A stretch of 64,000 bases of DNA from an uncultured Pseudomonadales bacterium. Lineage in GTDB: Bacteria > Pseudomonadota > Gammaproteobacteria > Pseudomonadales > Azotimanducaceae. Below are positions 7,479-18,000 of the stretch, piece by piece. Under the pieces are notes generated by a model, which saw only the letters and a list, made by a program, of their open reading frames with translations, was not told the origin of the DNA and did not search any database. The DNA lies in assembly GCA_958296165.1 (NCBI GenBank), contig OY282447.1, positions 1,116,001-1,180,000 on the forward strand. Direction: 5' to 3'. Made by a program: the position numbers and the translations under genes. Each line of letters begins with the position of its first letter. The stretch's first letter is position 1.

Positions 7479-10300
7479 TCATACCCGAAACACCTTCATC
7501 ACTTCGTCGCCGAGGTGGTTGATTACTTTCACGGCGATGCGGCCGGATTTGGGTTTGGCGAACGGGCGCGACGTGTCGCTGTTGAGGGTAGCCCAAGCGT
7601 CCGGCTCTATCTCGGCCTTCAGCGTGGTTTTCAAGGACTTGTAGGGGTCGCTGGCACCGAGGAAGTAGGCGTGGCGGACGAAGAAGCTCTCTTGGTTGTA
7701 GTCTGTATCCACGAACCAGCAGGCGATGCCGTCCGCAGCGTCGCTGCGGATTTCGCCGGTGCTGGGGTGGTACACGTCCACGCCGTTGATCTTCACTTGC
7801 AGCTGTTCGCCCTTGCCATTGCCATCGATGGGTGCGATCTCAATGTCCGGCTCGCCGAAAACGACGAACAGGTTGGCGCGATCGGTCTTCTTGAAGTCCT
7901 GGGCTTGGTGCAAGTCTGCATTCATGCGCGCCTTGAGGATCGGCACACGGCCTAGCTGGGAGAAGTCGGACGCTTGCGCGTCGTAGTTGAAGGCACAGGC
8001 GATCAGCGCGTCGAAACCGGCGTCTGCGGCTTCGCGCACGGCTTCCACCAGATCGGGGCGGGAGACGGTGCCGAACTCCGGGCCGACGAAGACGGCGGCC
8101 CGCTTCTCGGCGCCGCCATCTGCTTCTGCATAGCGGCCTTCGGCGCAGACCATCGTGCCGGGCCACGGTACGAGCGACGTGAAACTGATCCTGTCGTCCT
8201 TGCGCGCCTGCTGCACGCCCGCAGTGCGTAGGTTCTCCGGAATGATGGACGTGAATCTTGGTTGCCGTTGCCTGTTTGGTACGGGGCGCGTTCATCGCGG
8301 ATTTCGGTGGCTTGCGCGTTTCCGTCCTCATCGACGGCTAGCGTGCGGTGCGGCGACAGGCTCTCCACCGTGAACGGGCCGGCCACGCGCACGCGCTTGC
8401 TGTCCACAAAGGGCTTGTCGTAGAGGTGCTCGTAGTCCGCCTTGGCGGCGATGGAGGCGTCGATGTCCTGCTGGCGGGCGATGCGTTGTTGCCACCACTC
8501 GGCGTGCAGTTGTTTCGTTTCGTCCGGCCACGCCTCGTCGGCGTCGCGGGGAATCTCCCACTCTTGCCACTGCTCGCCGGTCGCCCTGTTGAGCGCTTCG
8601 CGCAGAGGCTCGAGCTTGGCTTGGTATTCGTCGTGGATGACGTCGATCTCTGCGTTGTTGGCGATGTCGCGCAGCATGATGTGCGGTACGCGCTCGTAGA
8701 CGAAGCCATGACGGATCGACCCGTGAGTTGATGCTTCGGCGGGCGCGGCGCGGGCTAGCTCCGCTTCCTTTGCTTGGCCTTCGGGCGAGTCGGCCAAGAG
8801 GTAGTAGGGATAGCGGGCGCCCATGACGCGGGCCCGAGCCAAGGCGAGGGCAACACGGGATGTATCGATGGTGATCCAGCGGCGGCCCCATTGTTCGGCG
8901 ACGTAGGCGGTGGTACCGGAACCGCAAGTTGGGTCTAACACTAGGTCACCGGGATCGGTGGTCATTAAGATACAGCGACGGATGACTTTCTCGGCGGTTT
9001 GAACTACGTAGTTTTTCTCCTCCGTGAACGATCCTGTGAGCGTATCTTTCCAAGATGCGCTGATCGGCGTGACCGGGAAGTCGTCAATGAAGCGAACGTA
9101 GGAGAGGCTATTGGCGTTCGCGCCAACTCTGTCTGCCTTGATCAATCGAGCTAGACCACTAGAGCTAGTTTTCCAGAACCCCTTCCCTGGACCAAAGGAC
9201 TTCCGTTGGAAATCAACCAAGAACGACGTAGCATGGCCGCCACTTTGGCTCGTCATCGTATCGTGGCGATATGTCCTTGCTGAATCTGGAATAACCGATC
9301 GATCCTTACGTTCGCGTGCCGTCATGGGTCGCCTAGTGTAGTCATCGAGTTCAAGCTTCGAGTATTGACCTCCGGCAGTGAAGTGAGCGCCCTTTGCCTC
9401 AAAGGGCTTGCGAAACTTCCCCGAAGAGCGCTCTTTCGACTTTGCGAACCAAAGTACAAAGTTGTCCACTGTAGCGAGAAACTCAGACGTAGCTCCTGTT
9501 GTCGTCTGGTAAGCAATCTGACTGACAAAGTTCTCTTCCCCAAACACCTCATCCATCACCGCCCGTACCCGATGCACGTTCTCGTCCCCAATCTGCACGA
9601 ACACGGAGCCACTCTCCGTCAGCAAATCCCGCGCCACCGTCAGCCGGTCGCGCAGATACGTCAGATACGAGTGAATCCCGTCGCGCCAAGTGTCCCGAAA
9701 CGCCTTCACCTGCTCCGGTTCGCGGGTCATGTGCTCGGTCTTGCCGTCCTTTACGTCGCGGCTGGTGGTGGACCACTGGAAGTTGGAGTTGAACTTGATG
9801 CCGTAGGGCGGATCGATGTAGATACACTGCACCTTGCCGCGCAAGCCTTCGCGTTCCGCTAGCGACGCCATCACTTGCAGGCTGTCGCCGAGGATCATGC
9901 GGTTCGCCCAGTTGGCGTCGTGCTGGTAGAACTCGGTGCGGGCGTTATCGTCCGGCAGCCCGTTGAAGTCCGCGAACAGGTCCACCTGCGGTTCCGCCTC
10001 CGCCCGATCCTCTTTGCTGCGCCGCAAGAGGTCGTCGATCAGCACCTTCGGATGCACCTTCTCCTGAATGAACAGCGGCGGCGCCGGCACCACCAGACCC
10101 TGCCAATCCTGCTCGTCTTTGCCGCGCCACATCAACTGCGGGTCCAGATCGCGATTGCGGCGCTGGTAGGTCACTGGAACCGGCTTACGCTCTCCCTCCG
10201 CCATCACCGCCTGGTGCTCGGCCGTCGGAATGTTCTTGCGCGACGCCTCGCCATGGGTGAGCGCGGTTACTTGTTTGGGCTGTTTGGGTCGTCGGGCCAT
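7479..10300 (-). pseudogene. Type III-like (beta-class) adenine DNA methyltransferase, frameshifted
   Basis: The frame opens at ATG 10300 and has the catalytic motif IYIDPPYG (DPPY at residues 163-166). The SAM-binding motif LDPTCGSGTT comes about 290 residues later. DPPY before the SAM motif defines the beta class used by type III Mod and related enzymes. Around 8252-8264 the conserved text leaves this frame and continues in another (RFTSIIPENLRTAGVQQARK) to the stop at 7479. One missing base near AACCAAGATTC explains it, giving about 940 residues when repaired. It would methylate the host DNA opposite the res nuclease encoded at 15061-18088. The catalytic part is upstream of the shift, so function may persist in part, or the indel may be an assembly error. 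Confidence 0.85.
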
Positions 10301-10310
10301 GGCTACCTGC

Positions 10311-11183
10311 TCAAACGGCCGCTGCTATAGCGCTAAGTTCGCCCGGCGGCGACCAAGGAGTGTCCTCTAGAAACGTAGCAAGCGACGCACTCTCTGGGGA
10401 CGACTCGAACTGCTGGCTGGGCAAGCCCTTCCGGGCAACCACAGTGGACAGAGGCCGTCCGGGATGCTCGAACTGGGCGGCGGCTGTGACGATGGCCTTG
10501 AAGCGCTTCGCATCGCTGCCGGAAGCGGCGTCTTCGGATCTTCTGTTGCTGTCTATGTAGTGCCGCGCACTGGCGTACCAACGAGGCCAAGCCGACTCCA
10601 CCATCGGTGCGATGTGATCGTCCAGCGTGCCGGTCTTGGAATCCCCTCTGTGGAAGACGTATACGCCAACGGGAATCGAGCTCGCCGTAGTCCATCTGGC
10701 ATGCGTCGCGTGCGACAGGTCGCCAAAGTAGGTGCCGTATTCTCTTTGAAACTGCTCTACGGTAGATGCCAAGCCCTCGTCATCCGCATCGAACAAGAAC
10801 GCGGCGGCGTGTTCCGTTACGTCGAAGCCGCCGACACTCATCGTCTCGTCCACATACTGCATGAGCTCGAGAACGGCTCTCGACTTGCGCTTGCCGCCCG
10901 CTCGGATCAATACGTAGACGACGTCAGTCGGACTTCGAACGGCGGTCTCGAATTGTGGCGCAGGCGGAAAGTCATCTTGCAGCGCGATATCTTGGATGTC
11001 CAACTGCCCAAGCCGTGTGGCAATCAAACCCGTAGGAACTGAGCTGCTCTTGCTAGCGCCGAACGGCGAAGGCAGGTCTCGGATCGTCCCCTTGAGCCTC
11101 TCGCAACCTGCACATGCGCCTAAGCTCCGTTCGACGAACACCACATCGTGCTTGCCTTCGCAAAACACGAGGACAGCCCTCAT
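10311..11183 (-). CDS. TOPRIM-domain protein, partner of the ParB-AAA fusion
   Basis: A 290-residue protein starting at ATG 11183, overlapping the stop of the ParB-AAA gene by four bases (ATGA) and ending 10 bases before mod. The N-terminus MRAVLVFCEGKHDVVFVERS has the TOPRIM glutamate (E9, followed by G-K-H-D). FLFDADDEG at 130-137 supplies the DxD motif, so the metal-binding triad of a TOPRIM nuclease looks present. A TOPRIM protein encoded directly after an AAA_21 ATPase recalls OLD, Gabija and PARIS defence pairs, but the sequence does not place it in any of these by itself. It is probably the nuclease or effector of a two-gene system with its neighbour. Confidence 0.7.
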   Translation of the reverse strand: MRAVLVFCEGKHDVVFVERSLGACAGCERLKGTIRDLPSPFGASKSSSVPTGLIATRLGQLDIQDIALQDDFPPAPQFETAVRSPTDVVYVLIRAGGKRKSRAVLELMQYVDETMSVGGFDVTEHAAAFLFDADDEGLASTVEQFQREYGTYFGDLSHATHARWTTASSIPVGVYVFHRGDSKTGTLDDHIAPMVESAWPRWYASARHYIDSNRRSEDAASGSDAKRFKAIVTAAAQFEHPGRPLSTVVARKGLPSQQFESSPESASLATFLEDTPWSPPGELSAIAAAV

Positions 11184-13366
11184 CGAATGCCCCTCAGATC
11201 GAAGTCGACGGCCCTGTTGAGCCTCAAGAGCTTGTCACCATCGAAACGACGTGCGTGTGCGCCGTCCGGACCACGACAGATGCCATAGCCAGCAATGTCG
11301 TCTGTCCGGTAGCCGTTCTTGATGAACGCATCGAGCGTCTCTTTGCTGTGCGTCGTCAGGAACACCTGAACGTCGTGCTCCGCGGCCAGCTCCTGAACGA
11401 TGCGCGTGAAGGGATCGAGCAGCGCGGTGTGAATCGCGTTTTCGAACTCGTCTATCAGCAGCACGCCGCCACGGACGCTCGCGAACAGCAGGCCAATCTC
11501 GAATATGCGGCGCATACCATCGCCGAATGACGACAGATCGGACGCTTGATCGAAACCTTCTTGGCTGACGAGAAAACGATTGGGTTCCTTTACCAGTTCA
11601 ATACTCGTTATGGCTTCGTCGATGTGTTCGACGATGAAGCCAATCACCTTGGCCTTCACTCCGGCCTCCAATGCGGCCTCATTGGCCTCGGTGAGCACAT
11701 CCGTACGACTCGCCCAGAATGGGCTGGTGAGCGCGGATCTGCACAGCCAATGCTGGCCTTGGAAGGTGGCCCGATGATTCCGGTCGGAAAACAGCGCCAC
11801 GTTGGCGCTTTGGCCTTTACCGCCATAGCTGGACTTGATGAGGAGCTTAGTGAGAAAGGACGTCTGGTCCTTAATGTCCTCATCCGGCTCATCGATACGC
11901 TGGATGTCCAAGCTCGCCACGTTCTCCTCGAACGCGTCGAAGTGCCCATCGATGTGTATGACGTGCTGGAGTTGCTGCGTAAGCCAAACTGGGTCCGGTT
12001 CACCCTCCATCCGCCCACGCCAGCGAGCAACGTCCAGCAACGCTGTCTCGTCGTTCTGATGGGCAAGCAAGTAGATCGCTTCCAGGAGAGACGTCTTGCC
12101 AGCGTTGTTGATGCCCGCAATGAGGTTGACGCGCTCTAGACCCTCTAGCGCAAGGCCGCTGATTCCCCGGTAGGCGTTCACTCGAACAGTTGAGAACTGC
12201 GAATGCGTCCTTTCGTTGAAAGGTTGCCAGGGCATCCGGCCGCCGGATGCTGCAGGGCGTCGCTTGTGTGCATAGGAGATACCGTGCAGCTTGCCGATCA
12301 GATGCTCCACACGGTCCAAGTCTTCCGAGTCCAGCTCGCCAACCCGCTTGTTCAATTTCAGTATGCCGTCGTCGCAGTCCCCGAAAGCACGCTCGATCTC
12401 CGTCTTTACTAGCAGATCGCTCGACAGCGTTGCTTCCTGCAGACTGCGCGTTTCGTCAAGCTGTTTGACTGCACGCGGATCCTCGATCAACTTGGCGAGC
12501 TCGCGGACATGCCCGACGGTTGTAATGACGGGGCCAGACTCTGCGCGATAGTCGATGTCACTGCGGTCATCTCCGTCTTCGGTATCGACTTCCGACATCC
12601 AGCTAAACAGGCGATCGAGATTCAGTTGCTCCGCGGCAACTGAAGTCGAGTCGTTCCATCTAAGCCAACTGCGAATAGTCGGCTTGCCCAGCACCTCGCG
12701 GAACAGCGTGTACTGATCAGACTTGAACTGATCGCCGTAGTCGCTCTCCTTGTATGCGTCCACGAGGGCGAGAGTACGCACGGATCGGTTGAAGTCCTGT
12801 CTGGTGACGCCAAGGGCGCGACACACGGCGTTCGCGTCACCATCGAATTGTTGCTGCAAGCGCTTCATCGCCAAGGCTCGGTTGATTGCTGGCCAGCGCC
12901 GCTTCCCGCTGATGTGATGGAGCCCCATCATTACCATGTGTTGGCGTTCGTCGGCGGTGTCATGTAGGACCACGGGAACCTTGGCGAATAACGCCACATC
13001 GAGCTTGCCCAAATAGGCTGCGCCATCTTCATACTGGCGCTGGAGGTGCTTTAGTGTGGCGACGCGCCGGTTGCCTTCGACGACTAGGAACCGGCCACCA
13101 TCCCGCTGTTCCACAAGGATCGGGTCGATTTCCAGCCATCCGTTTTCCTTGATGCTGGCGATGAGGTCTTGAATGTACTCCTGGGACTTGCCCGAAACGA
13201 ACGTTGACGTTATGCGTTGCACTTCTGGCTTGAAGACATCCTCCGGGGCGACGAGGCGGTATGCCGGATTGTCCGCAAACCGAAAGTTGTTCGGGTCCAA
13301 GTAGAGGCGGGCAAGCGATACTGTTCTCCGCCTACCTCGTAGTTGCTCAACGGGTTCTTCGCTCAT
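11180..13366 (-). CDS. ParB-like N-terminal domain fused to an AAA_21 ATPase
   Basis: A 728-residue protein starting at ATG 13366. Residues about 15-110 look like a ParB/sulfiredoxin-type domain: LYLDPNNFRF, then IKENGWLEIDPILVEQ, and the box FLVVEGNRRVATLKHL, equivalent to ParB's GERR. A helical linker with a possible helix-turn-helix (ALGVTRQDFNRSV, near 184-196) follows. The C-terminal part is an OLD-like ATPase, with P-loop GINNAGKTSL at about 418-427, LLIDEFENAIH at 636-646 and VFLTTHSKET near 667-676. The gene overlaps a TOPRIM gene and lies between restriction and modification genes. I do not know a described defence system with exactly this fusion; function is inferred from neighbours. 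Confidence 0.8.
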   Translation of the reverse strand: MSEEPVEQLRGRRRTVSLARLYLDPNNFRFADNPAYRLVAPEDVFKPEVQRITSTFVSGKSQEYIQDLIASIKENGWLEIDPILVEQRDGGRFLVVEGNRRVATLKHLQRQYEDGAAYLGKLDVALFAKVPVVLHDTADERQHMVMMGLHHISGKRRWPAINRALAMKRLQQQFDGDANAVCRALGVTRQDFNRSVRTLALVDAYKESDYGDQFKSDQYTLFREVLGKPTIRSWLRWNDSTSVAAEQLNLDRLFSWMSEVDTEDGDDRSDIDYRAESGPVITTVGHVRELAKLIEDPRAVKQLDETRSLQEATLSSDLLVKTEIERAFGDCDDGILKLNKRVGELDSEDLDRVEHLIGKLHGISYAHKRRPAASGGRMPWQPFNERTHSQFSTVRVNAYRGISGLALEGLERVNLIAGINNAGKTSLLEAIYLLAHQNDETALLDVARWRGRMEGEPDPVWLTQQLQHVIHIDGHFDAFEENVASLDIQRIDEPDEDIKDQTSFLTKLLIKSSYGGKGQSANVALFSDRNHRATFQGQHWLCRSALTSPFWASRTDVLTEANEAALEAGVKAKVIGFIVEHIDEAITSIELVKEPNRFLVSQEGFDQASDLSSFGDGMRRIFEIGLLFASVRGGVLLIDEFENAIHTALLDPFTRIVQELAAEHDVQVFLTTHSKETLDAFIKNGYRTDDIAGYGICRGPDGAHARRFDGDKLLRLNRAVDFDLRGIR

Positions 13367-13449
13367 AGTTCGTTCAGATCTCCGGTGCTACGCAGCGACA
13401 CGCCGCAGCAGCTTGCTGTTGAATTCCTCGCGGGCGTCTAGAGACGAGA

Positions 13450-14243
13450 TCATGTCACCACCACGTCCGATAGCCTAGCGAGGTCAAAGCGCGGCATTGC
13501 GGTTTGGTCCTCGAACACGATGATCGACTCGAATGCCAACTCGTAGCGATGGTAGTGCGACAACATGATCGTCGTCAGCCTGGCTTTGTCGCGGTTGGGT
13601 ACGCCGAAAAGGAACAGCTGCTCCTCGCTTCCTTCGATGCGGTAGTCCACGGTGTACGCTTTGGCGTTTGGTACATCGGGTTGGTAGTCGCGCATGATTT
13701 TGGACTCGTCCACTAGGTCGGCTAAGCAATCGGACAAGTCATCGTAGAACGTAGACCCCACGTTCGAGCGCGAGAGGAACGTCAGGTCGTAGATGCGAGT
13801 CAGGGCCTGCCCTAGCTGGAACAGCGCCGCCGGGACCTGCTCCGCGGTTGTGTCCAAGCAAAAGGCACCTTGCTGTTGCCGGATCCCGCTCTCGGCGACG
13901 ATGCGTTCAAGCAACGCACCGCGGGTTCCATCCAAGAAGGCGTCTACGTCGTGGTCGTAGCTGATGTGCATCAACGTATGGCCACGGTCCGAGAGTCGAA
14001 TGCCACCGCTCGGTGCTGGGGAATGTGGATCGGGAAGCCGTCGCCGTCCGGAAACCGGAAGTGCGTGCGCAGCATCAGGTCGCCATCTGGCCTACGGTCC
14101 ACAACGATGTCCTCGCACAATCGCTGGCACAAGAGATCTTGTAACGCTTCTGCATTGAAGTCATCGAACTGGTCGCGGCTGGTCTCGCGGTGGCTGTCTC
14201 CCACCTGTGCGACGAAGTCCAGCACAACCCGTAGCGACGGCAA
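13450..14243 (-). pseudogene. DUF1828-family protein, split by a one-base frameshift
   Basis: The first part (about 14243-14015) encodes LCQRLCEDIVVDRRPDGDLM and THFRFPDGDGFPIHI, the typical DUF1828 start (C..DI.V..R.DG....T.F.FPDGD). The conserved continuation (GIRLSDRGHTLMHISYDHD) is in a different frame, which runs to the stop at 13450. Adding one base near 14005-14020 joins them into about 264 residues. The C-terminal half contains YDLTFLSRSN and DYRIEGSEEQLFLFGVP, in keeping with the DUF1828/1829 pairing. The function of the family is unknown. The exact start is uncertain: a TTG at 14243 or a later GTG. Confidence 0.7.
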
Positions 14244-14293
14244 GAGGGGGCGAAGACGCTTGGTGTGCGGGCGAGATGTGGCTGCCCTCGCAG

Positions 14294-14566
14294 CTACGAG
14301 GCCGTCAATGGTGCGGCGGCTGCCCTATCGCCATCGCGCGGGAACTCGAAGACGCTCAGAGGGATCGACTTCGCTGGCCTAGTTTGGCCGTGAACCAAGA
14401 CCCGAACCCTCTCAACCGTGTCGGCACTGAAGGTCATATCGCCGCAGCGGTTGCATACGGCGGCTGGCATGTGGTCGACCAAGACGTATCGGTCGCCAAG
14501 ATGGAATACCTCATCCACCCTTTCTTCGTGGCATTCGTCAGCGCCACATACGGGACAGCGAAACAC
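14294..14566 (-). CDS. YgiT-type zinc-finger antitoxin (MqsA-like N-terminus)
   Basis: A 90-residue protein beginning at GTG 14566 (MFRCPVCGADECHEE), chosen because GGAGG lies eight bases upstream. Two CxxC pairs (CPVC and CNRC) enclose VDEVFHLGDRYVLVDHMPA, the YgiT-type zinc finger found in MqsA-family antitoxins. The C-terminal part is short and has no obvious helix-turn-helix. It follows the DUF4258 gene, five bases after that gene's stop. DUF4258 plus YgiT-type protein is a common putative toxin-antitoxin arrangement in which the zinc protein neutralises the DUF4258 toxin. The antitoxin is intact although its toxin gene carries an insertion. Confidence 0.8.
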   Translation of the reverse strand: MFRCPVCGADECHEERVDEVFHLGDRYVLVDHMPAAVCNRCGDMTFSADTVERVRVLVHGQTRPAKSIPLSVFEFPRDGDRAAAAPLTAS

Positions 14567-14752
14567 GTTGCTCACCTCCGTGTCGAATAGTCCAACCAAT
14601 CTTCCTCTCGAGGCTCGTAGAGAGTGATGATCTTGACATCACCGCCGTCTGCACGCGATACCTGCATGTGCAGCGGCCGCCCCGCTTGCGTGTAGCCCAA
14701 GAGCAAGCAACTCGGAGAGTACTTGTCGTCGGGATATTCCTCAATGACGTTT

Positions 14753-14763
14753 GCATCCGCACC
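14753..14763. repeat. 11-bp target-site duplication of the MITE, left copy
   Basis: GCATCCGCACC, identical to 14947-14957, borders the left terminal repeat of the miniature element. A duplication of this length points to an IS4-like transposase as the mobilising enzyme. Confidence 0.85.
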
Positions 14764-14946
14764 AGGGCGATTGCACTAGGACATAAAATGTCGTCTCGCC
14801 GCCCAAAAGGCACGCCGAACAGTGGCAAGCGACCCCTCAAAACCGCCTTGTCAGACCCATTTCTGGCGTTTTGGAGGTGAAATCGGCCCCGGCCGGGGGC
14901 TGTTTGGCCACATAACCCACCAAAGATTCCCAAATGCAATCGCCCT
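14764..14946. mobile_element. 183-bp miniature inverted-repeat element (MITE)
   Basis: The ends are perfect 12-bp inverted repeats, AGGGCGATTGCA at 14764-14775 and TGCAATCGCCCT at 14935-14946. They are flanked by 11-bp direct repeats, GCATCCGCACC. Inside is a GC palindrome CCCCGGCCGGGG (14887-14898) and a 30-codon plus-strand frame starting at 14788, but no transposase. The terminal repeats do not match the IS4-family element at 5295-6652, so another element must mobilise it. Its insertion disrupts the DUF4258 toxin gene. Confidence 0.85.
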
Positions 14947-14957
14947 GCATCCGCACC
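14947..14957. repeat. 11-bp target-site duplication of the MITE, right copy
   Basis: GCATCCGCACC directly follows the right terminal repeat of the MITE and matches 14753-14763 exactly. Collapsing the two copies restores the toxin reading frame. Confidence 0.85.
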
Positions 14958-15060
14958 TGCCTCGGCGATTTCCCGCCGGCCAATGTTCCTCTCGACTGCG
15001 CGTACAGCGGCATGACGACTAAACCGATACTCGCTCCGGCCGAGGTGGCGGCGGATCTGC

Positions 15061-18000
15061 TCAGTGGTCTTCATCTGCGCTCGAAGACACCAGCGCCGCA
15101 TCGAAGTCCTCACGCATATCGTACACGTCTCGAAGCTCCACGAAGGCCCAGCGGCCGTACTCGCCCAAGCGGTTGACGCCGGGGATCCAGTGCGTGCGCA
15201 TAGTGGCCGTCTTCACCTTGGCGTCCTCTAGGCGGCGGCCCTTCACTTCCACAACCAGATGCAGCAGGTCGTCTTCGCCGTGGCCGTCTTCCGCCAGCAC
15301 GATGAAGTCCGGCAGGTAAGTGCGGGCTTCGCCGCCCAAGCGGTAGGGAACGGTAAAGCCCAGCCCTTGGTTCTTCACGTAGGCGCGCACCTTGGGATGC
15401 GCCTCGATGGCGCGGGCGAACTCGGCTTCCCAGCCGCTGTCGCACACCACATGGTTCATGTGACAGCGGCGCGGGTCAGTGCGGTACGTCTCCTTGGAGG
15501 TGGCGAAGTGGACTTGCGCGGTGGAACCCACTGCGTTGTAGGGGTCCAGTACCACCGTCGCTGGCCGGCTGCCGATGTTCTGGTGGACGATGCCGTATGT
15601 GATGCGCTCGCAGGCTTGGTCGCCCAACTGCTTGTAGAGAAGTTGCGCCGGATAGGTGCCGCCTTTGCACTTCAGATGGTTATCCAGCCACTGCAGCGCG
15701 ATGCGTTTCAGTTGCCCGAACAGATGCAGCTTCGGCGTGCCGTCGGCGTCTTGCCACTTGGTTTCCACCAGATGCTTGGCGAGGTGGTAGGCCACCGTGG
15801 CTAGTCGCGTTGAGGCGGTATGCGCCAGGGTAAGCACCACGCTCTCGCCAACGATGCCTTCGTTCACAGTTTCTGCCGGCCCAACGAGTTCGGGCGTTAG
15901 CACCATCGTGGAATCTTCATCGAACGTGGCGGTAAGCCGTTCTTCCGGCAGTTCAACGCGATAGCCGGCCACTCTGGGGAAATGGATCTCACAGGCGTCT
16001 CGGTCTGGCTGAATGGCCTGCACTTGCACGGTGTTGGTCGGTGGCCGCGGCTTGACGATGGCGGGCTTGGCGGTGAAATCGAAGGGAATGCCCAGCACGT
16101 CTGCGTATTCCACGTTGAAGTGGCCCGCCTCGTTCAACTCGTAGGATTGGCGGCGCAGCGCCCGCCCCACCACTTGTTCGCACAAGAGCTGGGTGCCGAA
16201 GGCTCGCACGCCCAGCACGTGGGTGACGGTGTTGGCGTCCCAGCCTTCGGTGAGCATGGAAACGGACACCACGCAGCGCGTTTCGCCGCCCAGCCGGCCG
16301 GCTTTGCCAACGGTGTTCATGGCCTCGCGCAACAGCTCTTCGTCCGTGAAGTCCTCGGCGCGGCGGCCAAGGCCTGTGCGCTCTACCATCTCGCGGCGAA
16401 AACGCTCGATCTCGTCCTTGGCGAAATCGCGGAACTTGGCATCAAGCGCGGCACCGGATTCCAACTGTTCGCTGTCGATCAAGAGCGCGCGTGGGCGCGG
16501 ATGAGCGTTGCCGGCTTCGTCGAAGTTGCGGAACAGTTCCAAACGGCCCTGTACCAGTTCTTCCGAACCGTCCTGCCGTTGGCGGTGGAAGCCGGCGATG
16601 TAGTCGTAGACGAGCTTGGATGTGGCGGTGTTGTTACAGACTACGATGAAACACGGCGGCACGTCGATCTTTGCCGCCCGCCACTCGGCGAACACCCGTT
16701 CGTAGTGGCCATATAACGCTTCAAGGGCGCTCTGCAGGGGCACCGGCAGCGCCAGCGGATCCAGAGCGCCGGCGTTGGCGCGACGGCCCTTTCTGGGCAT
16801 GTCTTGGCCGATGTGATCCCACAGGGTGCGATAGACGGGCATGTCCGCGCTGGCGACGTTGTCCGCCACCGGCACGCGGGGCAGCTTGACGATGCCGCAC
16901 TCGATGGCGTCCATCAGCGAGAAGTCGCACATCGTCCACGGGAACAACGTGCCTTCGGCGTAGCCTGAGCCGCGCAGGAAGAACGGCGTGGCGGAGAGGT
17001 CGATCACGCGGCTTAGGCCCAGCTTGGTATTAACGGCTTCCAAGCCGGAAATCCACACCCGTGCCGCTTCCTGATTGCGCTTGGCTTCGTCGCGTTCCTC
17101 GCCGCGCAGGTCGCCCTCTTCGCCTGCTTCGTCGGGGCGCTCGCGGTAGCAGTGATGACCTTCGTCGTTGAACGCCAGGATGCGCTTCATGCCCATCAGT
17201 TCGGGCATTACCCGGCGCAGCATCTGGCCTTCGGTCTCCAGAGTTTGCAGAGGCGGGCCGTGGCCCTGCAGCAACGTGCGGCTACCTTTGGCCAGCGGCA
17301 TCCGTTCGCGGCGCATGAAGGCGTGGTAGTTGGTGATGACGATGTTGGCACGGCCCAAATCCGGCAGCATGTCCTGCGGCACCAGTTCGCGCTCTTGGTA
17401 GTAGCTGTCTGGATCGTTGGGCTTTAGCACCCGCAGCCGTTCGCGGATGGTGATGCCCGGCGTCACCACCAGAAAGCCCCGCGTGAAGCGGTTGCTGCCA
17501 GGGTGGCGCACTGCGTTGACGGTCTGCCAGGCGATCAGCATGGCCATCACCGTGGTCTTGCCCGCGCCAGTGGCCAGTTTTCAGGGCCAGCCGCGAGAGG
17601 CCCGGATTGGCACCGTCGTTGGCGTCTTGCAGGTGCTTGAGGATGTTGCTGGCGCGTCGCATCCTCGGCGCCACCTCGGTGAGCCAGATGACGGTTTCGG
17701 CGGCTTCCACTTGGCAGAAGAACGGGCGAATCCCGTGGAAGGAATGGTGCCGCCAGTGTTCAAGCAGCCGAGCTGTTTCCGGCGTTACGCCCCATTGGTG
17801 CGGCGGCAGCTGCCGCCAACGCTGCAACTGCTGGCGCAGGTTGTTGATAATGGGCGTAAGGTCGTAGCTCTGGCTATCGCTGCCGACCGCGGCCGCGGCG
17901 CGGTCGTACACCATCTCCGCCTGTTGGCGCCGCCGTTTGCGCGGCTTCGGAATGGGCGTGATGAAGGAGGCGGGGCGCCGGTTGTCGATGCGCCGATTAG

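Larger units (their letters stand above)
14572..15074 (-). pseudogene. DUF4258 toxin gene interrupted by a 183-bp MITE
   Basis: The gene starts at ATG 15074, overlapping the end of the res gene, and encodes MKTTEQIRRHLGRSEYRFSR then REIAEAGADA. After the insertion the text resumes with NVIEEYPDDKYSPSCLLLGY and VKIITLYEP, and it stops at 14572. Removing 194 bases (the 183-bp element plus one 11-bp duplication) yields one 102-residue frame reading AGADANVIEEYPDDK, which is canonical DUF4258. The family resembles RelE-like ribonucleases and pairs with YgiT-type antitoxins. The insertion must abolish the toxin, leaving an orphan antitoxin. Confidence 0.9.
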
